A DNA stretch of 64,000 nucleotides. Source: Rhododendron vialii. Its lineage: Eukaryota; Streptophyta; Magnoliopsida; Ericales; Ericaceae. Location of the stretch: assembly GCF_030253575.1 (NCBI RefSeq), contig NC_080567.1:36237501-36301500 (forward strand). Reading direction: 5' to 3'. The position numbers and the translations under genes were made by a program. The notes beneath the pieces were generated by a model. The model saw only the letters and a program-made list of their open reading frames with translations, was not told the origin of the DNA and made no database searches. Numbering within the stretch: position 1 is the first letter of the stretch; every line of letters starts with the position of its first letter. This document shows positions 46,484-57,108 of the stretch, in pieces.

Positions 46484-48036
46484 TTATTTGAAATGATTAA
46501 GTTGGACGTTGTCAACATCATGCTTCTTGAAATTACTTGGCTTTTTGGTTGCAAAGAGCCTCCCCCGGTTGTATGCTCTGTACTTGGCCGGCTTCTGCTC
46601 TGTTATCAGCTCCTCTAGCGACTCTACCGTGAGATTATGGTCTGGATTGACGAAGAATGGCATCGAAAATCTTTCCTTCTCGGAGTTCACCATTACGCTG
46701 TGCTCAACACTCTTGTACCTGTCATTGCTCCATACCTATTCAACAATTTCCCATGTCCACATATGTTCAGCTCATACTGGTGTGGTAATTTAGGCGGTGA
46801 GTTTAATGTTAGTCAAGAAATGGTACCTGAATGGTGTCACCAACATTCACAATATAAGCATGGGGAGTGGGTTTGATGTGAATCCACTCCCCATCAGCTT
46901 TCCTCTTTACTTGCAGTCCTCCAACATTGTCTTGTGCAAGGATAGTTAAGGCTCCAGCATCCTTGTGTTGGCTAATACCCAAAGCTAGGTGAGGGATTGG
47001 ACAAGATGGATAGTGAACGAGCTTGGTGAAGCTGTTATGATCATTGAAGAAACCACTTAATCAGTTTGCTTTCAAGCCTAAGCTCAGTGAGATGAGTTCC
47101 AGCAACTTGTGAGCCAATTTCTCCATTTCCTCGGCATATTCTTCACGTGCCGCCCTGGTCCAGACAATTTAGTCAACTCACCTCCCTCAATCTTTAATAG
47201 AACAATAATTTGTTGCACTAGTATTTTGGATCACCATTTACCGATCTTTTCCCGGAGTTTCCCCTCCCCATTCCCAATCATATCTTTTCCCGGGTCCTCT
47301 GCCACTACTAGATCAATTAGCTCATCAGGTTTGAATTTGCGGTTGCTCCATTTCAAGCACGATATACCTTATGTTTTGTTGCATTTTTCGTGGTCGCCCT
47401 TTTTGAGTTGGTCTAATATTGCAACCAGTGTCAATGTGCGCAAAACTACACATGCTAATTTTTGATGCTATAGTTTCTTGTGATAGATCACAATTAATCA
47501 TGCCATTTATTGATGCCATAGTTTCTTCTTATGCTCAAATAGGATTAAAATCTCGAATGTTACCTCAATTCAGAAGGGCACTCAGGCCACCGATTAACCA
47601 CCTCCTTGAGTCCATTGTCAACAGCCTCATGTGAAGCCGGTATCACAGTCGGGTTCTTCACCATTAGATCAAGCACCTCTTTCCAGCCCGTAACATTCTT
47701 GGTAAAAAAACTATCATAATAACCCGCTGGATTCACCTCATCCCCCCTAACCTTCAGCTTCTCCTCTGTTGACTGTGCAAAGAACTTTCTTGATGCCATC
47801 TCGAGTTTTTCTCTCTTTTCCAATGGCACCCCGTGGTTGATAACTTGGAAAGCCCCCCAGTTCTTGCAGGCATCCCTGATCTCTTCTACTAGAGTTTCAA
47901 TGGAACTAGGGTTAGAAGGCAAATCATGAGAGTTAAAAACGGAAAGGTTGATCAATGGGATGCCTTCAGCTTCAGTGATGGCTAGTTTAGGCCTGTGTTC
48001 AACTGCTTGAATGAAAGCTTTATCTACCTCTCCCAT
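46484..48036 (-). pseudogene. 2-oxoglutarate/Fe(II) dioxygenase, copy 4 (nonsense)
   Basis: Exons 48036-47564, 47154-46827 and 46735-46484 keep the array structure and all splice sites. The middle exon has TGA in place of the Arg codon in KANRLSG (47063-47061, codon 189), upstream of the Fe-binding HKD motif, so no active enzyme could be made. Other drift fits relaxed constraint: RLNHYP has become KLVHYP, YNWGKFF has become YNRGRLF, and the C-terminus stops at NHFK. Exon 1 is intact with the same 7-residue insertion as copies 3 and 5. The Fe ligands themselves (QHKDAG, VEHRV) remain readable. I call it a pseudogene; the stop is a CGA-to-TGA type change. Confidence 0.88.
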
Positions 48037-49328
48037 GGCTGAGAATACTTTTGGCTAACCCTAGGAAAAGGTTGTTTTCTAGGTGTAAAATGAGGCTAGT
48101 GGTGACATAGTTATATCATGGGAGTGTGAGGAAATATTTATGTTGAACCTAGAAATTTTTTGTGACCATGTGTGATGAGGTTGCTAACGTAGATAGGTTC
48201 GTTAGGATTCCTCTTTGGAAGTTTTGCTTGTCTTTGTCATGACTGGGAAATTGTTTGTTTGCTTTCTTTTAAGAATTAATATGAAACAGGACAAAACAAG
48301 GCAAGTAGAGTCCAAAACTAAAGTTACATATATATTTGGATTTTGGAATACATAATAGCATATGTCAGCTGGTAACATAAATGGTGGTTTTGCCTTTCTA
48401 TATTTTCTTGATTACACTCCACATCAATGTGTGAATATGCACCCCTCTTTTGTTATTATTATTCTTCTAAAACGTGCACCTCTCTTTTAGTTCGTCTCGT
48501 TGGGCAATCTATTCAGAGGTGATGATAATACTACGACCTAGTGTTCGGTTCCTTTTTTTTTTTTTTTCTATCTGTGTGTTCGGTTCCTGTTAAAACACAT
48601 TATTTGGATTGAGAGACAGAATGTCTATACAAAACCAAATGACGTGGAACTAACAACTGTTTATGTGGCATTATGCTTTTGTGAAAGTCGGAATGATTTC
48701 AAAAGCCAAAAATGAGACCCATATATAAAGGAACAATGACCATGGCAATCAAAGAAACTTGTTGAAAGTTGAAACTGAATGAGAATATCCGTCTCAAATC
48801 AATGCGGCTAATGTTTGCCATATTTTACCAAACTTAAATTTAAAGAATGAAACCAAAGAGACATGGTTCATAAATCACCGTTGTACTTTCCATTGGCTTT
48901 CAATCCATATCTGTTAATGCGTTTACATTTTATTAGGCTGGCGTAGTGCTTTCAGTAATATTCTTGTTGGCCTGGCTTTTGTGGTGATATGCCCTCTTTT
49001 CTTTTTCAGGGTGAGTAATTTGATGATATGCCCTTGATCTTTCGTTATAAGCATGAGTGAATTTTGATCTGCCATTATCTCTTTTCTTAAAATGTAGACC
49101 GACTTATACAGGAAAATGTCAAATTTCAGGTTGAAGAAATCCATCTGTCTGAAAATTTCTCAAACGTCAGTAGTTGGTTTGATACCACTTGTACATTCTG
49201 TTACATGAATTTCATTCAAGTTTCCGAAATCTCGACCCATGCTTCCAAAAGTTTCACACACTATGGATTGTTGAAGGAACGCTAGAACAGCCCCTTAGTG
49301 CTTCTACATTATATCCAATGCATTACTT

Positions 49329-49776
49329 TGATTTCCTGAAATGATAAATTTGGATGTTTTCCACATGAAGCTTCATGAAATTACTAAGGTTTCTGGCACT
49401 GACAAACTTTCCCCAGTTGAATGCCTTGTACTTGGCAGGGTTTTGTTCATGCACGAGTTCCGCCACAGGCTCCACCATGGTTGTCTAGACGTTGTAGATA
49501 ATTGAGAATTCGGACTTTTTTTTGTTCGATTTGCTGCCATAACGAAATTGAGTATCCTATTAATCCAGGATTTCATTAGAATTCCCCAAAAGAGTCTGGA
49601 TCCCATAACAGAATTAAGTATTGTGTTTAGTAGTTTATAAAAAAATGCTTTTATCCACATATTTGTATTTGTAATGTGCCGGGTTGAAGAAGAATGGAAT
49701 GGAAAACCTTTCCCTCTCAGAGTTCACCGTCACCCTGTGCTCCACACTCTTATACTACTTGTCATTGCTCCATTCC
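49329..49776 (-). pseudogene. Dioxygenase exon-3 relic split by an insertion
   Basis: Two pieces match exon 3 of copy 6 rather than copies 1-5: 49329-49480 (frame with NPAKYKAFNWGKF-like bases) and about 49676-49776 (ERFSIPFFFNP-like). Between them lies about 195 bp that is not in any other copy. No exon 1 or 2 follows on the plus-coordinate side; the sequence instead passes into upstream-type DNA like that at 23.7 and 35.2 kb. The region 48.1-49.8 kb thus mirrors 52.9-54.6 kb, so this is the truncated twin of copy 6, broken when the array rearranged. Confidence 0.75.
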
Positions 49777-50169
49777 TGTACAGATGTTATAGAATTGGTA
49801 GAGACACTGTTAAATCAACTGATTTTTGGGACTGAAAAAATCTTGGAGGTCCCGTGCGTATTTAATGGATATTCGCATCTAACTAATCCTAATCTCACGC
49901 TTTCCATGCATATCTGTTTCAAAGCTTCTAACCGACTGTATATGACGTTTACACTGTATGACAAATTCCGAGAGGAGTTGGTTCCAAGTGTAGCCAATGG
50001 TAGGACATGGTTTTGGACTTACGTTTAGTCTGGATTGTGTCGAAACGTGTATTTACAAGGCATTCGCTTCTTGTCTTGTAAGAGACTATTCCCTATCCTT
50101 AGATCCAACATGGCCTTATTGAGGTGGGAAGGGGTTGTTTGCTGGCTAAGAGGCATTTCTCACTTCAGG

Positions 50170-50170
<1 letters not shown>

Positions 50171-50222
<52 letters not shown>
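50171..50222. repeat. (CT)n microsatellite
   Basis: A pure CT tract in the upstream-type DNA beyond the exon-3 relic, homologous in context (CACTTCAGGTATCTCTC) to those of units 2 and 3. Confidence 0.95.
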
Positions 50223-50227
<5 letters not shown>

Positions 50228-51262
50228 GACAACAACCTTTTAAATCCTCTTCTTATGCAGAAACATACACTTAAATTTAACAACTAGTAATCAACAATAT
50301 CTACTTATCTTCGAACATGGACTGAACAGCAATTGGAGCGAGAAAAAGGTCGGTAAAGCATTAAAATGTGTTCTTTGGGTTTGTAAATCTGGGATTTCTT
50401 AACCTTTTACTCCTTATCTGCCATACAAGATTGGCCTTTAGGTGTTATGCTCTGCTAATACTATTCTGTGTACGCCATTAGTTAAGTTTTTGCTGATTTT
50501 TCATCTTTAGAAGTGCTACTGAGCAGTGCTTTTACAGCACATTAAGTACTACTTTTTTTCTTTTTCCTGAACAAAAAAAGTAGTTTAAGTATGCAATGAC
50601 TGAATTTACGTAAGGAATCAGTAAATTGTTTGCTTTGTTGTGGGATAGATTTGGTGATGGATCAGAGTCTCCGACGAAAACCCCCCGACAGATTTGGGGA
50701 TGGATCAGAGTCATAACAAGATTAGGTTGGATTTGAGGACATGGGTAACGGGAAGGGGAGAGACGAGCTTATTTAGACGGAAGAGAGAAAAGTAAGCATG
50801 GTTAACCTTTAATGACTTTTGTTTAATAGGGGGGGTTAATATGAAGGACAAAAAACGCAAAAAGCCAATTTCCGCTAACATTGTTTGCTAACGCAAAAAG
50901 CCAATTTCTGCTAATGCAAAAACGCATTACAAAACACGATGCCCTTGCAGAGCTCAATGGAAAAAGCAGATTCATGTAGAGATCCCAATTGATTGGTCTT
51001 TAAGGCTCTGTTTGGTTTGGTTGTTTGGTCGAAAAATCTAACCTTCAGGTCAATGTCATTGCAGAAACTTATATTTGAAGTTCAGGTACCTCACTGAGAG
51101 AGTTCAATGTAATTTACCCTTTTATTCTTGTAGTTCTAGGTTGGGTCTCCTAGACAATGTGTATATCATTCAAACTCTTCCCTTCTACACAAGGCATTGT
51201 TAGTGTAGTAAACTGGAAGCTGAACAATTTATTATAGTGTTCGTAAAAGGATTGCAAGTACT

Positions 51263-52849
51263 TTAAGACGATTCCTCTTTTTTCTTGAAATGATAAATTT
51301 GGATGTTCTCAACATCGAGCTTCTTGAAATTACTGCGCTTTTTGGTAGCAAAGAACTTCCCCCAGTTGTATGCCTGGTACTTGACCTGGTCTTGCTCTGT
51401 TATCAGCTCCTCTAGAGGCTCTACCATGACATTACAGTCTGGATTGAAGAAGAAGGGTATCGAGAATCTTTCCTTCTCAGAGTTCACCATTACCCTGTGC
51501 TCAACACTCTCATACCTGTCATTGCTCCATACCTGTTCAACAATTTCCCATGTACGCATATGTTCAGCTCCTACTTGTGTGGTAATTTAGGTGGTGATCG
51601 AGTTTATTTTGTAGTTCAAGAAATGGCACCTGAATGATGTCACCAACATTAACAATATAAGCCTGGGGAGTGGGTTTGACGCGAATCCACTCTCCATCCA
51701 TTTTCCTCTTTACTTGGAGTCCTCCAACATCATCTTGTGCTAGGATTGTTAAGGCTCCAGCATCCTTGTGTCGTGTAACGCCCAAAGCTAGGTGAGGGAT
51801 CGGACAAGGTGGATAGTGATTGAGCCTGGTGAAGCTGGTATGGTCGTTGAAGAAGACACTTAATCGGTTTGCTTTCAAGCCTAAGCTCAGTGAGATGAGT
51901 TCCAACAACTTGTGAGCCAATTTCTCCATTTCCTCGGCATATTCTTCAAATGCCTCCCTGGTAGTCAAGACAATTTAGTCAGCTGACTCAGCTCACCTCC
52001 CTCAATCTTTAATAGAATAATTTGTTGCACTAGTATTTTGGATCATCATTTACCGATCTTTTCCCGGAGTTTCCCCTCCCCTCCCCAATCCCAATCATAT
52101 CTATTCCCGGGTACTCTGCCACTAATAGATCAATTAGCTCATCAGGTTTGAATTTGCGGTTGCTCCATTTCAAGCATGATATACCTTGTGTTTTGTTGCA
52201 TTTTTCATGGTTGTCCTATTTGAGTTAGTCAATATTGCAATCTGTGTCAATGTGCACAAAACTACACATGCTAATTTTTGATGCCATAGTTTCTTGTGAT
52301 AGGTCACAATTAATCATCTCATTTATTGATGCCATAGTTTCTTATGCTCAAATAGGATTAAAATCTCGACTGTTACCTCAATTCAGGAGGGTACTCAGGC
52401 CACCTATTAACCACCTCCTTGAGTCCATTGTCACCAGCCTCATGTGAAGCCGGTATAACAGTTGGGTTCTTCACCGTCATATCAAACACCTCTTTCCAGT
52501 CCCTTACATTCTTGGTCACCTCACTATCATAATAACCCTGTGGATTCACCTCATCCCTCCTGACCTTCAGCTTCTCCTCTGTTGACTGTGCAAAGAACTT
52601 TTTTGATGCCAACTCGAGTTTTTCTCTCTTTTCCAATGGCACCCCGTGGTTGATAACTTGGAAAAAACCCCAGTTCTTACAGGCATCCCCTATCTCTTCT
52701 GCTAGAGTTTCAATGGAACTAGGGTCAGAGGGCAAATCATGAGAGTTAAAAACGGAGAGGTTGATCAACGGGATGCCTTCAGCTTCAGTGATGGCTAGTT
52801 TAGGCCTGTGTTCAACTGCTTGAATGAAAGATTGATCTACCTCTCCCAT
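51263..52849 (-). CDS. 2-oxoglutarate/Fe(II) dioxygenase, copy 5
   Basis: Exons 52849-52377, 51957-51630 and 51532-51263 give 356 aa. Fe ligands H221, D223 (TRHKDAG) and H279, 2OG-binding R289-x-S291 and RLNHYP are all present. The middle-exon donor is GTGCC where the other copies have GTACC; it still has GT and should splice. The N-terminal region carries the insertion HDLPSDPS shared with copies 3 and 4. The C-terminus IYHFKKKEESS is close to both copy 1 (EESSY) and copy 6 (IYHFRKSE). Among the 3-4-5 subgroup this is the only undamaged member. It has the same predicted role as copy 1; the substrate is not known from sequence. Confidence 0.9.
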
Positions 52850-53187
52850 GGCTCAAGAATACTTTTGGCTAACCCTAGGAAAGAGGCTGTTTTCTAGGTG
52901 CAAAATGAGGCTAGTGGTTACACAGTTATATCATGTGAGTGTGTGGGAAGATTTATATTGAACCTGGACATATTTTGTGACCATGTGTGATGAGGTTGCT
53001 AAGGTAGGTTGGTTTCTTAGGATTCCTCGAAGTTTTGCTTGTCTGTCTTGACTGGGAAATTTTTTGTTTGCTTTCGTTTAAAAAAAATGAAATAGGACCA
53101 AACAAGGCAAAAAAGAGTCTAAAGTTAAAGTTACATATATGTTTAGAATGCGTAATAGCATATGTCAGCTGGTCATATTATATAGTA

Positions 53188-53520
53188 TTGGAATTGGATC
53201 TACCTTGTGAGAGATGACAAACCCATGAGAGAGACAACCGACTGTGAGAGCCCAAGTGGCTAGGGTTTTCCCATGTGCCATGTTTTGTTTGAAGTCATCC
53301 ATGACAAATCTGGATGCCTCCCTCCCCTATATATTGTATTGAATGCTCAGAGAGTGAGTGTGTGGCTGACGGCTGTACAATGTAGTCTGAGAGGGTGAGG
53401 TGGAGTGAGGGGGAGCTGGAGTTGCTCCCCGGAGAGTTTTTCGTCTCTGTATGTTTGTGAATATATAAGGGAGTTTTTTCTAGAATTGATGTGTGTCTTT
53501 TGCAATTGGTGATCCATGGT
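53188..53520. mobile_element. Unclassified insertion upstream of copy 5
   Basis: About 330 bp here (from GGAATTGGATCTACC to TTGGTGATCCATGG) has no match in the equivalent DNA upstream of copies 2 and 4, which reads straight through (AGTATTGTTC, AATGGTGG). It contains two promoter-like AT boxes (CCTATATATTG, GAATATATAAG). It may be an LTR fragment or TRIM, but the ends are not clear. Confidence 0.35.
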
Positions 53521-54318
53521 AGTTGTGACTTTCTTTATTTTCTGATTACCTACTCCACATCAATTTGTGAATAAGCACCTCTCTTTTAGTTCGTTTTGTT
53601 TGGCGATCTGATTGAGAGTTGATGATAATACTACGGCTTAATGTTTGGTTCCTGTTAAAACCCATTATTTAGATTGAGAGACGGGAATGTCTATACAAAA
53701 CCAAACGACATGGAACTAACAACTGTTCATGTGGGCATTATGCTTCTGTGAAAGTCAGAATGATTTCAGAAGCCAAGAATGAGACTTACATGTAAAGGAA
53801 CAACAAACTCGGCAATCAAAGAAACTTGTTGAAAGTTGAAACTCACTAAATGAGAATATCTGTCTCTAATTGATGTGGCTAATGTTGCCAGATATTGCCA
53901 AACTTACATTCAAAAGAAGGAAACCAAATAGATATGGTTCATAAATCACCGTTGTACTTTCATTGGCTTTCAATCCTTATGTGCTAATGCATTGCATTTT
54001 ATTAGGTTGGCCTAGTGCTTTCATTAATATCCTTGTTGGCCTGCCAATATCGATTTTCATGGAATTTAGACCATCTTGTCAAGACAAATGTTGAATTTCA
54101 AGTTGAAGAAATCCATCTTTCTGAAAATTTCTCACACTTCAGTTGGTTAAGTAGAAAGACGCTATTACCAATTGTACATTTCATTACAGGAATATCATTC
54201 GAGTTTCTCCAAAATGTCTGATACAAACTTACCCATGCTTCCAAAAGTTTCACACACTATGGATTGTCGAAGAAAAGCTAGAACAGCCCCTTATTGCTTC
54301 TACATTATATCCAATGCA

Positions 54319-56024
54319 TTACTCTGATTTCCTGAAATGATAAATTTGGATGTTTTCCACATGAAGCTTCTTGAAATTACTGAGGTTTCTGGCACTGACA
54401 AACTTTCCCCAGTTGAATGCCTTGTACTTGGCAGGGTTTTCTTCATTCACAAGTTCCGCCACTGGCTCCAGCACAGTGTAATGTGCTGGGTTGAAGAAGA
54501 ATGGAATGGAAAACCTATCCCTCTCAGAGTTCACTGTCACCCTGTGCTCCACACTCTCATATTTGTCATTGCTCCATACCTGTACAGATGTAGAATTGGT
54601 GAAGACAAGTGAAGTAAGTAGATGCAACAGATATGCCTACTGGTTGTTTCAGGGAAAGTGATACTACTACCTAATCACCCTTTAATTTTGACGAATTTCC
54701 TATGATTAGCTTTTCGTACTAGTTGGTGACAAAGTGTATGGAAGTTCAGTTTTCATAATCAGTGCACCAGAATCTCGCTTTACTACAAGCTCTAAAAATG
54801 TAGGAGTAGGTAACCCGACTTTTTTCTGTAGAGTCTGATTCGTATGGCAATGCGAGAGCGAGATTCTTGTGCACTGATTATGATGCCAGAAGCAGCCTTA
54901 ACCCAACTTTTTATTGTGTGTGTGTGCAGAGTCTGATTCTTCTGATATAAACTCGCGCCACAAAGGTTAGAGCTGGTTAAACTGACCATTGTGATTTTTT
55001 GCACTCTTTGTAACTTAGAAGATGTAATGTTCTGTAAAGGTCATCCCTTCAAGGTAGTTTACCTGAATGATATCACCCACATTCACAATGTAGGCATCTG
55101 GGGTGGGCTTAACACGGATCCATTCTCCATCTGTTTTTCGCTTTACTTCCAGGCCTCCGACATCGTCTTGAGCGAGGACAGTCAAGCCACCGGCATCCTT
55201 GTGGTGACCGACTCCAAGGGCTAGGTGAGGAATGGGGCAGCGCGGATAGTAGTTGAGGCGCAGAAAGCTGGTTTGGTCTTTGAAGAAATTGTTGAACCGA
55301 CTTTCAGGCAAACCTAAGCTCAGGGAGATGAGTTCTAACAACTTGTAAGACAGTTTTTCAGTTTCTCTAGTGTACTCTTCACATGCATCCCTGGTGGAAA
55401 ACAGGCTATGAGGTCACATAATTCATTTGCCAGTATCTATTTTTATGTACTATACATGCATCCCTGGTGGAAAACAGGCTATGAGGTCACATAATTCATT
55501 TGCCAGTATCTATTTTTATGTACTATACATCCACAGACACTCTTACGTGGTTACCTGAAGTTAGGAGGGAATTCAGGCCATTGATTGTGCAGCATCGTTA
55601 ATTCTTTGTCACCGGGTTCAGGAGAAGCCGGTATCACAGTCGGAACTTCGACGACAAAATCAAATACTTCTTTCCAGTCCCTCACGTTCTTGGTGTGCTC
55701 ACCGTCATAATAACCCATCGGATTCAGCTCATCTCTCCTCACCCTGCTCTTGTCTTCCATCGACTGACCAAAGAACTTCCTCGAAACAGATTCTATTTTC
55801 TCGCGACATTCCAGCGGAACTCCGTGGTTGATCACCTGGAAAAACCCCCACTTCTCGCAAGCGTCACCTATCTCGGCTACAAGGCTAGCGATGGCGTCTG
55901 AGTTAGAAGAGTTCAAAGCAGAGAGATCAATCAGTGGGATGCCTTCAGCTTCTAAAGTGCTGGTGGGTTTGGGCCTGTGTTCAGTGGATTGGATGAATGC
56001 TGATGAATCAACCACCTCCCCCAT
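54319..56024 (-). CDS. 2-oxoglutarate/Fe(II) dioxygenase, copy 6
   Basis: Exons 56024-55555, 55390-55063 and 54579-54319 give 352 aa. Key residues are intact: H220, D222 (HHKDAG), H278, R288-x-S290 and LRLNYYP. Met at 56024 (MGEVVDSSAFIQS) is chosen over upstream in-frame Mets because it aligns with all paralogues. It is the most divergent copy (RESRVRRDELNP-like region, DFVVEVPTV, EPVAELVNEENP) and the closest to PEX, so it may represent the ancestral locus. Its intron 1 contains an exact tandem repeat of about 70 bp (CATCCCTGGTGGAAAACAGG, at 55386 and 55458) that also duplicates the acceptor CCAGGG of exon 2. Intact; probably a distinct substrate or expression from copies 1-5. Confidence 0.92.
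55386..55530. repeat. Tandem repeat over the exon-2 acceptor of copy 6
   Basis: Two exact copies, about 72 bp apart, of CATCCCTGGTGGAAAACAGG followed by CTATGAGGTCACATAATTC and TTTTTATGTACTATACAT. The upstream copy (in gene sense) repeats the CCAG acceptor and the first bases of exon 2. Confidence 0.9.
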
Positions 56025-56213
56025 AGTTGAGAGTTGAGTTGCAGCCACATGTGTTGGGAGGGGGAGTACATATTTTTGGGCACATATATAAATTAGGAAG
56101 ATGTGGTAGGTATGTGATGTGACATTGAATCTGGACAGGTTTTTTAGAATCGGGGGGTTAGTAAAAAAGTCTGTGTGATTTGGAGCATGATGTGTTTTTG
56201 TTTTTTCCCTCAA

Positions 56214-57108
56214 GAAAACTCAACCACCCAAAATTTCCCAATTTTCTCACCTATCTATCAATCAAAACCAAAACGTCTCTTAACCTGGTAACTTAAAATG
56301 ACCAAGTTCAACATTTTTAACATCAAAGCTTCTCAAGTTCGGTATCCCAACTGCGATTATTAGGACGTTTTAATGCTGAATTGCAAGCACCTTTTTGTTG
56401 AAATATTAAACTTAATAAAATTGGGGGATGTGACTAGCTGCCCATGCGTGGATTGGCTTGAAGGAAGAAGCAGCAAAATGGAACTTAGCTTCGGCAGCAG
56501 GATTTGACATTGGAGTGTTCACACAGTGGTGTGAAACCACTGAATTCCCTATATATATGTGTATCATTAGCAGTGTTTAAGTGTGGGAAGTGAAAGAGAG
56601 AAAAGAGAGGGAGAGAGTGAGAAAGAGGGAGCCCCTGTGGGGGACTCCCCCACCACCAGTGGATGTGAGAAATAGAGATGTGAGAGGTGTAAATTTTTTG
56701 TAGGTGTGTTTTTGTTAAAAATCAATAAAGTTGAGATTGTACACTGCATGAATTTGTGTCGCTTCAGCTTTCCAACACTTTTGTGATGCAATAAATTGCA
56801 ACAAAGGTAATGGTGAGATAAAAAGAATTATGAATCAGAAACCAATATAAACTAGATAGAGCTCATATTTTCCTTGCATCATTGGTAGAGCGCAAGAGGA
56901 ACATGTTGTCATGGTCTAAAGGCAATGGACTTTTCGATTTCTGAAAAGTAAAAGATGAAATCAACTGATCAAGAGATCATTGCATATAAAAATTACAAAC
57001 AATTTTCCTTCACAAGGACCCCAGTTTACAAACCGTGTGTGTATGTGTTTTCTTTTGTGAAACTAAAAATGGTTACAACAAATAGAAAAGTTGCTAATGG
57101 CGTACTAC
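56214..57108. other. Spacer between PEX 3' end and dioxygenase copy 6
   Basis: No gene was seen. It has a short palindrome at about 56521-56542 (CACAGTGGTGTGAAACCACTG) and a purine-rich tract at 56585-56630. It should contain the PEX 3' UTR near 57000-57108 and the copy 6 promoter near 56030-56300 (ATATATAAATT on plus near 56084). Confidence 0.4.
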
